This document shows, one piece after another, positions 1 through 6,709 of a DNA stretch of 9,340 nt. Origin of the DNA: Actinomycetes bacterium (GTDB taxonomy: Bacteria; Actinomycetota; Actinomycetes; Propionibacteriales; Propionibacteriaceae); contig JAEWIK010000044.1 in assembly GCA_023387135.1 (NCBI GenBank), forward strand, positions 1 to 9,340. The letters are read 5' to 3'. The translations under genes were made by a program, and so were the position numbers. The notes under the pieces are model-generated. The model did no database searches. It worked only from the letters and a program-made list of their open reading frames with translations, and was not told the origin of the DNA. The first letter of the stretch is position 1; every line of letters starts with the position of its first letter.

Positions 1-7
1 GAGCGGG

Positions 8-25
8 CCCCCGCCAGCACGGGGG
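8..25 (-). terminator. Hairpin after the secreted glycosidase gene, possible terminator
   Basis: A perfect 6-bp stem (CCCCCG / CGGGGG) with a 6-base loop begins 9 bases past the TAA stop of the large secreted-protein gene. It is GC-only and placed as expected for the end of the transcript. No T-run is visible in the 7 bases before the window ends, so it may be a tail-less actinobacterial terminator or may simply stabilise the 3' end. Confidence 0.5.
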
Positions 26-34
26 GAGGAGGGG

Positions 35-3000
35 TTACTTCACTGTGACCGTGTAGGTGGCCTTCGCACTGCCCGCCTTCACGGTGATGGTCGCGGTGCC
101 CGCCTTCCTGGCGATCACCCTTCCCACCTTGTCGACGTCCAGCACCGAGGCCCTGGTCGCCGAGTAGGTCACCTTCACGCCGGTCGCCTCCGCCGGGGAG
201 TACGTGCCGGTGAGGTAGAAGACAGTGCCCTTCGTCACCGTCGCCGGGACCTCCGCGGAGACCTTGGCCGCCTTCGCCGGCGCCTTCTTCGCCACGACTG
301 TCACGGCGATGGACGCGGCCGGCCGCTGGCCCGAGGCGGTGACCTCCTTCGAGGTGGCGGTGATGGTCGCGGTCCCGGCCTTCCTGGCCGTGATCCTGCC
401 CCGGGAGTCCACTGTCGCCACCGCCGTGTCGGACGACGTCCAGGTGACGCCGCCGGCGTAGGAGGCGCGAACCCCGTCCCCGTAGTACACGCCGTCCTCC
501 ACGGTGAAGGACTTGCCGGCCACCAGGCGCACCTGCGACTGGTTGAGCTTGACGCTCGCGACCTCGGGGTTGGAGGGCTTGACCTTCAGCTTGTACAGCC
601 TGCCCTCGGCACCCGCGAGTTGCAGGGCGAGGGAGCCGTTGCTCAGCTCGGTGGACGACAGCGAACCGTCGACCCTCGACACCTCCTGCAGGCCCTTGAC
701 CGACGCGTCGAAGGTGAGGGTCGCGTTCGTCGCCACCGGATTGGTCCCGGAGAACGTGTTGTTGACGACGAACAGGTAGTGCTCCTTCGTCTCACGGTCG
801 ACCATGTGCGAGAGCACGAGGTTCTGCGTCCCGTCGGCCTTGGCGAAGAAGGTGCCCTCGGGCAGGGTGCCGTCGGACCTCGGGGCCGCCAGCGTCGTGG
901 GAACCGGCGCCTGGCCGTTCACCGCACCGTTGAAGTACACGTCCCTGGAGTCGAGCTTCATCAGTGTCGGGCCGAGCGCGTGGATCTCGGAGTTGAGCTG
1001 CTTGAGGTCGTCGAACCTCTCCGACTTCGTCCCGTCCCCGGCGATGATGCCCTCGGTGAAGGTCTCACCCCGGTTCATCGGCTGCCAGTAGGTGAAGTAC
1101 GCCAACTGCTTGTAGCCGTAGGCCAGCGAGGTGTTGACCTGCCAGGCGATCTCCGGGCTGGTCGGGGCCCGCATGCCGGTCCCGTTGAAGCCCACCGACT
1201 GCAGGTAGGTGCCGGTCTTCACCTTGTACTCCAGACCCAGCTTCCTGAACGTATCGAGGTTGCTGAACCAGCCGGCGAAGTCGACGCCCGACACGTGCAG
1301 CGGGTACCTGTCGTACATCAGGTAGTCGGGAGCCGACCAGTCGGACCTCACGCCGCCCGTCGCCTCCAGCCAGGCGCGCACCGAGGCGTCGTTCACGCCG
1401 CAGGCGCCCCAGGGGCAGAAGTTGTAGTGCGGGTAGAGCTCCGGCGCGGCGTCACGGATCGTGTTGAAGGCCGGAGCGAACTGGGTGGCGGGCATCGCCT
1501 CGTCGCAGACGTAGATGGATCCCACGCCGGGGACGTGCCGGTAGTCGTCGAGGACCGCCTTGAGCTTGTCGGTCGAGAGGTTGGGCACTCCCCCACACGT
1601 CCAACCCATCCGCGAGTCGGCGGGCTGGTAGAGGAAGCCGTTCTCGGCTGCCAGCATGGCCGCCTTGTGATTGCCGGCGGTGCCGAGGTTGAGCACGTTC
1701 TCGTTGCTCATCAGCAGGTCGAGACCGAAGTCCTTGGCGACGGCGAACTGCTCCTGGTTCATGTACTCCGGGTCCATCATCCAGAAGCCGGCGACCAGCA
1801 GGTCCTTGCCGATCCCCTTGATCTTCTTCTTGACGTCGACCTTGATGCTCACCGTGGTGTCATCGGCTGTCGCCGTCACCGTGGCGCTGCCCTGGCGGAC
1901 GGCGGTGATCCTGCCCTCGTCGTCGACGGAGGCGATCCTCGGGTTCGAGCTCTGGAAGGCGATGGGGCCCACCTCGCCGCGGGTCACGAACCACGCGCTG
2001 TCGGAGGCTCCCGGCTTCATGAGCAGGGCCGGCTTGTTCTGGATCAGGCAGGACTGCGTGCCGAACACAGCGAACTCGGAGAGCTGGGCGAGGTAGCCGT
2101 CGACGCCCGTCGGCGCGTTCCTGGTGTCGACGTACAGCCTGACGTACCGCGCCGAGACCGGCTGGTCCAGCTCGAACATCTGGACCGTCGCCAGCGTGCC
2201 CGGGTTGCCCGTCGAGGTGGCGACAGTCTCCCAGTCGGTACCGTTGTTGGACACCTGCAGCCTGTAGTCGCGGGGGAAGGACTTCTCCCGCGGGAAGACG
2301 GTGAGCTGCTTCAGGTCCGCCGGGCAGCCGAAGTCGTAGCCCAGCCACGCCGGGGTCGCCGGGTCCATCGCCTTGTCGTACGGGTTGGTCGACCAGCCGC
2401 TCGAGGTGCCGAACTTCTCGTCGTGGGCGAACGCCGACGCCCAGGTCTCGCCGGGTCGCTCGTAGCTGGACGAGTAGGAGACCACGCCGTCACGTGCGAG
2501 GTTGACGGTGCCCTCCGGCGCGTAGTCCTCGAACGTCCACGGGGTGCCGAAGACGGCGAGCTCGGCGAGCTGGACGAGGTAGCCGTAGGAGCCGTCCGAG
2601 TTCACTGTGTTGCGCTCGTCGACCCACAGCCTGACGAACCTGGCGCTCGCGGGGGTCTCCAGCGCGAAGACCTGCGGCGCCGTGGGAGCGTCGGGGTTGC
2701 CTGTCGACGTCACGACGTCGGTCCACGACGTGCCGTCGAGCGACGTCTGCAGGCGGTAGTCCTTCGGGAAGCTCTTGGTGTGCGGGAAGACGACGAGTTG
2801 CTGCACGTCCGCGACCGACTTGAGGTCGAGCATGACCCACGTCGGTTGGGCGGGATCTGTCACCTTGGGCAGCGAGTAGCTCGTCCATCCCTTCGAGGGG
2901 TCGATGAACTCGTCCTTGAGGTACTGCAGGCCCCAGCCCCACGAGGAGTTCTCGAGGCTGGACTCGGCGGTCAGGGTGGCGCCCCTGGCGAGGTTGTCGG

Positions 3001-3649
3001 CGCCCTCGGGGTAGTAGTCGCCGATCGCGCCGGTGGTGAACACCGCCACCTCTGCCAGTTGCAGGACGCCGCCCTCGCGGGCGTGGCGCTCCAGCACGTC
3101 GATCCGCACGGTCCGGGCGTTGACGGCCGGCGCGACGTCGATCACGTCGGGTGAGGTGACGATCCGGCTGCCGATGGAGCTGGAGTTGGGGTGCTCGACG
3201 TCCTTGCTCCACACTGTCGCGCCCTGCGCATCGAGCAGGGACACCGTGTAGCGGGCCGGGAAGTACACGCCGTAGAAGTCGCCCTCACCGCGCGGGAACA
3301 CCACGACCCGGCTGACAGGGGCGTCGGCGGCGAGCCTGACGTTCACCCAGCCCTTCTCGTTGACGCCGGTCTCGTTGGCGACCCAGAGGTTGACTCCGCT
3401 CGTCCCCGGGTTGCCGTCGACCAGCATGGACGGCGGCCAGGCGGGCTGGTTGCTGTTGGCGGTGACAGTCGCGCCGCGGGCGACGTTGATGCCGCCGGGC
3501 GGTGCCCAGGACTGCACGACGGAGTTGTCTCCGGCCGCCTGCGCGGTGGTCTGGCCGACCAGCGGGAGCAGCCCCACGAGCAGGGCCAGGGCAAGCAGCC
3601 TGGCGAGGATTCCCCCACCCAGCCTGTGCGGGCGGTGTTGTCGTCTCAT
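35..3649 (-). CDS. Secreted multidomain glycoside hydrolase-like protein (3x F5/8-type C, 3x Big_2, central TIM-barrel-like domain)
   Basis: Probably a secreted, carbohydrate-binding glycosidase of unknown specificity, 1204 residues. A Sec-type signal peptide covers residues 1-38 (RR-rich start, Leu/Val core, AQA-A cleavage site). Three F5/8-type C (discoidin/CBM32-like) domains follow at about 54-206, 219-369 and 382-531; the second and third are close copies. A Big_2 Ig-like domain lies at about 539-607. Residues about 612-895 look like a clan-A-type (beta/alpha)8 barrel, with VCDEAMP at 714-720, DYLMYDRYP at 775-783 and YFTYWQP at 851-857. A beta-rich domain (about 905-1024) and two more Big_2 domains (1028-1119, 1127-1204) complete it. 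D716/E717 and D780 are candidate active-site acids by inference. There is no LPxTG or membrane anchor, so it is probably released or held by binding. The ATG at 3649 was chosen because AAGGAG lies 8 bases upstream and the signal peptide starts there; an in-frame ATG at 3772 lacks both. I assign no CAZy family. Confidence 0.82.
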   Translation of the reverse strand: MRRQHRPHRLGGGILARLLALALLVGLLPLVGQTTAQAAGDNSVVQSWAPPGGINVARGATVTANSNQPAWPPSMLVDGNPGTSGVNLWVANETGVNEKGWVNVRLAADAPVSRVVVFPRGEGDFYGVYFPARYTVSLLDAQGATVWSKDVEHPNSSSIGSRIVTSPDVIDVAPAVNARTVRIDVLERHAREGGVLQLAEVAVFTTGAIGDYYPEGADNLARGATLTAESSLENSSWGWGLQYLKDEFIDPSKGWTSYSLPKVTDPAQPTWVMLDLKSVADVQQLVVFPHTKSFPKDYRLQTSLDGTSWTDVVTSTGNPDAPTAPQVFALETPASARFVRLWVDERNTVNSDGSYGYLVQLAELAVFGTPWTFEDYAPEGTVNLARDGVVSYSSSYERPGETWASAFAHDEKFGTSSGWSTNPYDKAMDPATPAWLGYDFGCPADLKQLTVFPREKSFPRDYRLQVSNNGTDWETVATSTGNPGTLATVQMFELDQPVSARYVRLYVDTRNAPTGVDGYLAQLSEFAVFGTQSCLIQNKPALLMKPGASDSAWFVTRGEVGPIAFQSSNPRIASVDDEGRITAVRQGSATVTATADDTTVSIKVDVKKKIKGIGKDLLVAGFWMMDPEYMNQEQFAVAKDFGLDLLMSNENVLNLGTAGNHKAAMLAAENGFLYQPADSRMGWTCGGVPNLSTDKLKAVLDDYRHVPGVGSIYVCDEAMPATQFAPAFNTIRDAAPELYPHYNFCPWGACGVNDASVRAWLEATGGVRSDWSAPDYLMYDRYPLHVSGVDFAGWFSNLDTFRKLGLEYKVKTGTYLQSVGFNGTGMRAPTSPEIAWQVNTSLAYGYKQLAYFTYWQPMNRGETFTEGIIAGDGTKSERFDDLKQLNSEIHALGPTLMKLDSRDVYFNGAVNGQAPVPTTLAAPRSDGTLPEGTFFAKADGTQNLVLSHMVDRETKEHYLFVVNNTFSGTNPVATNATLTFDASVKGLQEVSRVDGSLSSTELSNGSLALQLAGAEGRLYKLKVKPSNPEVASVKLNQSQVRLVAGKSFTVEDGVYYGDGVRASYAGGVTWTSSDTAVATVDSRGRITARKAGTATITATSKEVTASGQRPAASIAVTVVAKKAPAKAAKVSAEVPATVTKGTVFYLTGTYSPAEATGVKVTYSATRASVLDVDKVGRVIARKAGTATITVKAGSAKATYTVTVK
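83..388 (-). repeat. Direct repeat encoding the tandem C-terminal Big_2 domains
   Basis: Bases 83-112 and 359-388 match at 28 of 30 positions and lie exactly 276 bases (92 codons) apart in frame. Both encode the core ARKAGTATIT (residues 1180-1189 and 1088-1097), the typical GxATIT strand of Big_2 domains. This points to duplication of an Ig-like unit inside the gene. The coordinates span both copies and the sequence between them. Confidence 0.7.
2057..2995 (-). repeat. Duplicated F5/8-type C domain units 2 and 3
   Basis: Two consecutive domains of about 150 residues (219-369 and 382-531 of the secreted protein) share the same framework. Both open with NLAR, carry VFPxxKSFPxDYRLQ and a TSTGNP motif, have an ARxVRLxVDxRN strand and end in LAELAVFGT or LSEFAVFGT. 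They are joined by a short EDYAPEG-type linker. The first F5/8 domain (54-206) is more divergent. Duplicated binding modules usually raise avidity for a polymeric or surface glycan. Confidence 0.75.
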
Positions 3650-3689
3650 CTTCCACTCTCCTTCGACGCGGTCCCCTGCCACGTGGGAA

Positions 3690-3705
3690 CGGCCGACTGT
3701 GGCCG
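3690..3705 (-). other. Small hairpin in the leader of the secreted-protein gene
   Basis: CGGCC and GGCCG form a 5-bp stem around a 6-base loop, about 40 bases upstream of the ATG at 3649. A second weak pairing (GTTCCC with GGGGAC, one G-U pair, 3671-3690) lies next to it and nearer the ribosome binding site. Both are short and may be chance in such GC-rich DNA. Confidence 0.25.
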
Positions 3706-3720
3706 GGGCGGGTTGCGGCG

Positions 3721-3750
3721 ATGGTAGTTCTTTTCGTCCGGCGGTGGCAA
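3721..3750 (-). promoter_or_regulatory. Candidate sigma-70-type promoter for the secreted glycosidase gene
   Basis: On the minus strand TTGCCA (3750-3745, 5 of 6 to TTGACA) is followed after 18 bases by TACCAT (3726-3721, fits TAnnnT). Transcription would start near 3714, giving a leader of about 65 bases. It would let the secreted enzyme be made separately from the transporter operon. The -10 overlaps one arm of the inverted repeat at 3723-3791, so it could be regulated. Spacing is one base longer than ideal, so the call is tentative. Confidence 0.4.
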
Positions 3751-3791
3751 GGACGCAAGAGACTTTCATCACAGGATGGACGAGAACTACC
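3723..3791 (-). repeat. Inverted repeat between the kinase and secreted glycosidase genes
   Basis: GGTAGTTCT (3723-3731) is the exact reverse complement of AGAACTACC (3783-3791). The pairing extends through CGTCC (3735-3739) and GGACG (3778-3782) with a 3-base bulge, giving a 14-bp interrupted stem around a 38-base loop. A second GGACG at 3751-3755 could pair with the same CGTCC, making two exclusive folds. One arm reaches the first base of the kinase stop codon and the other covers the candidate -10 at 3721-3726. No T-run follows in the direction of transcription, so a classical terminator is not obvious; an operator, mRNA processing site or tail-less terminator are alternatives. Confidence 0.5.
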
Positions 3792-4789
3792 TAGTCAGCT
3801 CGCACAGCGTCGTGCCGCAGCGCGCCCAGGGACGCGGAGATGGTCGAGAACACCTCGGCGTCGACAGTCACTCCGAGCGACCGCAGCGCCAACTGGGCGG
3901 CGCCCGCCAGGCCGTCGGGGACGATGCGCACCTGGCCCGCGACCTCGGAAGAGGCGAGCGCGACTGCCTCGCGCGCCACCTCCGGGTGGTGGGTGAGCAC
4001 TCCCCCACCGCAGATCACGGGGCCTGGCAGCCCGGGGTCGAGAGTTGCCTTGAGCGTGGTCGCCAGCGACTCGACGGCGCCGGCGACGATGGCGTCGGCG
4101 ACGCTGTCGCCGCGCGCCGCGAAGGCCAGCGGGGCGAACCTCGCCAACTCGACGGGTCGTTGCCGGTAGAAGGTCTCCAGCGCGAGCGCGACACCGCTGG
4201 GCCTCCCGCGCGCGCCGTCGCCGGACGGCAGCCCGCCCAGCTCCACCGTGAGCAGGTCCGCCAGCGCCGTGGCGGGCCCTCGTCCCTCCAGGGCGGCGAG
4301 CGCGGCCAGGACGACCTGGTGCCCGATCCAGAATCCCGAGCCGGCGTCCCCCAACAGCCAGCCCAGGCCGTCGACGGTCCGGCGCTCCTGGCCAGCTTCG
4401 ATCCGGACCGCCGCGGCCCCGGTCCCCACGATGAGCACGTAGCCGCTGTCGAGCCAGGTCCCCGAGAAGAACATCGCCGAGGCGTCGCTGGTGTACACCG
4501 GCGACGCGGGCAGGCCGAGGTCGCGCATGGGACGCTCGAACGCCTCCCGCTCCGCGTCCGCCACCTCGCCCGCCATCGCGATGACGAGGGTGTCGAGCTC
4601 ACGCGGCGACAGGTCGGCCATGAGCAGGGCGGCCGAGGCGCTCGCCGTCATGGACGCCGCCGCCAGCCCGATCCCCGAGGAGATCGGGTTCCCGCCGCCG
4701 CTGCGTCCGTAGCCGAGGCAGCGCCCGTCGGCCTCGACGACCACGGCGCGCGTCGAGGTGCCGCCGGCGTCGATGGCGAGGGCGGTCAT
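3791..4789 (-). CDS. BadF/NAGK-type kinase, probable N-acetylglucosamine (amino-sugar) kinase
   Basis: Likely phosphorylates an imported N-acetylated amino sugar with ATP in the cytoplasm. The 332-residue protein has the ASKHA fold signatures: phosphate-1 loop IDAGGTSTRA (6-15), phosphate-2 loop VGTGAAA (121-127), GDAGSGFWIG (147-156) and adenosine motif VICGGGVL (258-265). GGGNP (31-35, N34) and TSDAS (100-104, D102) sit where mammalian GlcNAc kinase has its sugar-binding Asn and catalytic Asp, by recalled alignment. Length is normal for the family. The ATG at 4789 follows a GAGGGGGGA ribosome binding site by 5 bases. The upstream permease stop is 34 bases away, so it is probably in the same operon. 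Glucosamine, ManNAc, MurNAc or another sugar cannot be excluded. Confidence 0.85.
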   Translation of the reverse strand: MTALAIDAGGTSTRAVVVEADGRCLGYGRSGGGNPISSGIGLAAASMTASASAALLMADLSPRELDTLVIAMAGEVADAEREAFERPMRDLGLPASPVYTSDASAMFFSGTWLDSGYVLIVGTGAAAVRIEAGQERRTVDGLGWLLGDAGSGFWIGHQVVLAALAALEGRGPATALADLLTVELGGLPSGDGARGRPSGVALALETFYRQRPVELARFAPLAFAARGDSVADAIVAGAVESLATTLKATLDPGLPGPVICGGGVLTHHPEVAREAVALASSEVAGQVRIVPDGLAGAAQLALRSLGVTVDAEVFSTISASLGALRHDAVRAD

Positions 4790-4799
4790 CGTCGTCCCC

Positions 4800-4811
4800 C
4801 CTCGCGCGAGG
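4800..4811 (-). promoter_or_regulatory. 12-base palindrome overlapping the kinase ribosome binding site
   Basis: CCTCGCGCGAGG is a perfect palindrome in the 34-base gap between the second permease and the kinase. Its last bases (GAGG) form part of the purine-rich Shine-Dalgarno stretch. In RNA it can form only a 4-bp stem with a 4-base loop, which could slightly mask the ribosome binding site. Short CG-rich palindromes occur by chance in this genome type. Confidence 0.3.
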
Positions 4812-4823
4812 CGGTGGCCTGCC

Positions 4824-5720
4824 TCACCTGAAGGTCCCCTGCGAGACCGACCCCTCCAGCCTGCGCTGGAAGATGATGTAGACCACGAGCACGGGGATGA
4901 TCGTCATGACGACCGAGGCGAACATGGAGCCGTAGTCGACTGCCCTGCCGCTCGCGCTGGCGAAGGCAGTCATGCCCTGGGTCAGCACCCAGTTGTCACG
5001 CTTGGTGTTGAACACGATCGGCAGCATGAACTGGTTCCACAACCCGATGAAGTTGAGGATCGCCACCGACGCCAGGCCCGGCTTCGACATCGGCAGCATG
5101 ATCTGGAAGAAGGTCCGCCATTCGCCGGCACCGTCCACCTGGGCTGCCTCGTACACGTCGTACGGCAACTGCTCGAAGAAGGAGTGCAGGAAGAAGACGG
5201 TGAACGGCAGCGCGAACGCCACATAGGTGAGGCTCAGCCCCGGCAGCGTGTTGAGCAGCGAGAACCGCTGCAGCACGAAGAACAGCGGCACGATCGCCAG
5301 GAAGAGCGGGAAGGTCATGGCGGCCAGCATCGTGTTGTAGATCAGCCGGTTGCCGGGGAACTTGTAGCGCGCCAGCACGTAGGAGCACATCGCCCCCAGC
5401 AGCATGACGACGACGAGCGAACTCCCCACCACGAGCACCGTGTTGAAGAAGAAGCTGCCGATGCCCGCCTTCGTCCACGCCTGCACGTAGTTCTCGAAGC
5501 CCAGCCGCGACGGCAGCGCGAACGGGGACGCGAGGATCTCCTGGCTGGTCTTGAAGCTGGACATCAGCGTCCACAGGAAGGGCACCGCGACGATGACGGC
5601 CCAGATGCCCAACAGCCCGTGCGAGGTGGCGGCGACGGCGAGGTCGCCCCGTGCCCGCCTGGGCTCACGCAGCGCGAAAGTCATGGTCCTCGCTTCGGTA
5701 GCGGTGGCAGTGGTGGCCAT
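4824..5720 (-). CDS. Carbohydrate ABC transporter permease, MalG-type (NgcG-like)
   Basis: Inner-membrane half of a sugar importer, 298 residues, normal for MalG/AraQ-type permeases (CUT1). Six hydrophobic segments are visible at about 35-56, 90-117, 131-153, 162-182, 217-236 and 267-284. The cytoplasmic EAA loop that docks the ATPase is well kept: YEAAQVDGAGEWRTF at 190-204, continuing to LPMSKPGL (209-216). The ATG at 5720 overlaps the stop of the other permease as TGATG and has GGGGAG 9 bases upstream, so the two are translated together; M13 is a less likely start. It ends at GTFR-TGA. The substrate cannot be read from a permease; the neighbouring binding protein suggests an amino sugar or its oligosaccharide. 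Confidence 0.93.
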   Translation of the reverse strand: MATTATATEARTMTFALREPRRARGDLAVAATSHGLLGIWAVIVAVPFLWTLMSSFKTSQEILASPFALPSRLGFENYVQAWTKAGIGSFFFNTVLVVGSSLVVVMLLGAMCSYVLARYKFPGNRLIYNTMLAAMTFPLFLAIVPLFFVLQRFSLLNTLPGLSLTYVAFALPFTVFFLHSFFEQLPYDVYEAAQVDGAGEWRTFFQIMLPMSKPGLASVAILNFIGLWNQFMLPIVFNTKRDNWVLTQGMTAFASASGRAVDYGSMFASVVMTIIPVLVVYIIFQRRLEGSVSQGTFR

Positions 5721-6709
5721 CAGGCCCGACTCCCCTCGTCGCGGCCTCCCACGAGGCGGAAGATCAGGAAGATGAGGGCGGCATAGACCAGCGTCACGCC
5801 CGCCAGCACGATGCCCATGGCCGTCGCCAGGCCGAACTGCCCCTTGGTGAAGGCGGTCTGGTAGAGCTCCTGGGTGAGCGTGAGCGTGGCGTAGTCGGGG
5901 CCGCCCGTCGAGTTCAGCACCATCATGTAGCCGAACGAGTCGATCGCCATCAGGCCGAGGTAGATGTAGGCGGTCCTCACGTTGCCGAGGACCTGCGGCA
6001 GGGCGACAGACACGGCAGTGCGGAACCTGCCGGCACCGTCGATCCTCGCCGCCTCATAGGTCTCGGCGGGAACTCCCTTGATCGCCGCCACGAAGAGCAC
6101 CGTGTAGAAGCCGATCAGTCCCCACGCGATGGTGAACATGGACGCGGGCATGGCGGTGGACGTGTTGCCGAGCCAGGCGAAGTTCTCGAACCCGTCGAGC
6201 CCGAGCGCCACGAGGATGCCGTTCAGCAGCCCGCGGGACGGGTCGAAAACCTGCACCCAGATGATGCCGATCACGATGGCGGGCACCGCGTACGGGAAGA
6301 ACGAGATCACCCTGTACACGCCGCTGCCTGCGAGCCCGCGCACCTGGCCGACAGCGGGGCCGCCCGAGGTCACGATGAAGGCGATGGCGAACGCCAGCGC
6401 CAGGATGATCGTCGGCAGCACGGCGCCCAGCACCATCGAGTTCCGCAGCGAGGTGAGGAACACCCCGTCGGAGAAGATCGTCGCGAAGTTCGCCAGCCCG
6501 ATGAAGTCCATCTCGTCGGAGAACCCGCGCCAGTTGGTGAGCGCGTAATAGATGGACTGGGCGTAGGGCACCACGACGAACACCACGAAGACCGCCAGCG
6601 GCAGGATCAGGAAGACCGCCATGAAGCTCGCCTTGTCGAAGGTGAGCGCCCGGCGGCGAGCCGCCCGCCGAGGCGGGCGGCTCATCGTCAGGTCCGGAGT
6701 CGCGGTCAT
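5720..6709 (-). CDS. Carbohydrate ABC transporter permease, MalF-type (NgcF-like)
   Basis: The partner permease of the sugar importer, 329 residues, MalF/UgpA-type. It has an Arg-rich cytoplasmic N-terminus (11-20) and six hydrophobic segments at about 29-49, 91-113, 134-155, 191-210, 247-265 and 295-320. The EAA loop YEAARIDGAGRFRTA at 218-232 would contact the ATPase. The ATG at 6709 overlaps the stop of the binding-protein gene as ATGA. No clear ribosome binding site precedes it, so translational coupling is likely. M9 (6685) is an alternative start. A 26-base GC-rich palindrome lies in codons 9-18 and may lower permease expression relative to the binding protein. It acts as a heterodimer with the MalG-type protein encoded next. 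Confidence 0.93.
   Translation of the reverse strand: MTATPDLTMSRPPRRAARRRALTFDKASFMAVFLILPLAVFVVFVVVPYAQSIYYALTNWRGFSDEMDFIGLANFATIFSDGVFLTSLRNSMVLGAVLPTIILALAFAIAFIVTSGGPAVGQVRGLAGSGVYRVISFFPYAVPAIVIGIIWVQVFDPSRGLLNGILVALGLDGFENFAWLGNTSTAMPASMFTIAWGLIGFYTVLFVAAIKGVPAETYEAARIDGAGRFRTAVSVALPQVLGNVRTAYIYLGLMAIDSFGYMMVLNSTGGPDYATLTLTQELYQTAFTKGQFGLATAMGIVLAGVTLVYAALIFLIFRLVGGRDEGSRA
6658..6683 (-). repeat. 26-base GC-rich palindrome inside the 5' end of the first permease gene
   Basis: Arms GAGCCGCCCGCC (6658-6669) and GGCGGGCGGCTC (6672-6683) are perfect 12-base reverse complements separated by two bases. It starts 26 bases after the permease ATG and 23 bases after the binding-protein stop, and codes for the Arg-rich stretch at residues 9-18. 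In mRNA it would form a very stable hairpin with at least 11 usable base pairs. Its place at the binding-protein/permease junction fits a role in mRNA stability or in lowering downstream expression, though it may simply follow from Arg/Pro/Ala codons. Confidence 0.65.

Noticed and set aside
35..200. Cell-wall sorting signal at the end of the secreted protein
   Set aside because: The C-terminus ends inside a Big_2 domain (TYTVTVK) with no LPxTG motif, hydrophobic segment or basic tail.
620..3154. Very long plus-strand open frame (844 codons) opposite the secreted-protein gene
   Set aside because: It is antisense to a gene with clear domains and signal peptide, its composition is Arg/Val/Gly/His-rich and low-complexity, and it shows no family motif. 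Long antisense frames are common in GC-rich DNA.
3650..3772. Upstream ATG at 3772 for the secreted protein (41 extra residues)
   Set aside because: It would bury the signal peptide behind 41 residues and has no good ribosome binding site, while the ATG at 3649 has AAGGAG at ideal spacing.
3776..5786. Plus-strand open frames of 351 and 342 codons opposite the kinase and permease
   Set aside because: They lie antisense to convincing genes, run across gene boundaries and translate to Arg/His/Gln-rich sequence without domains.
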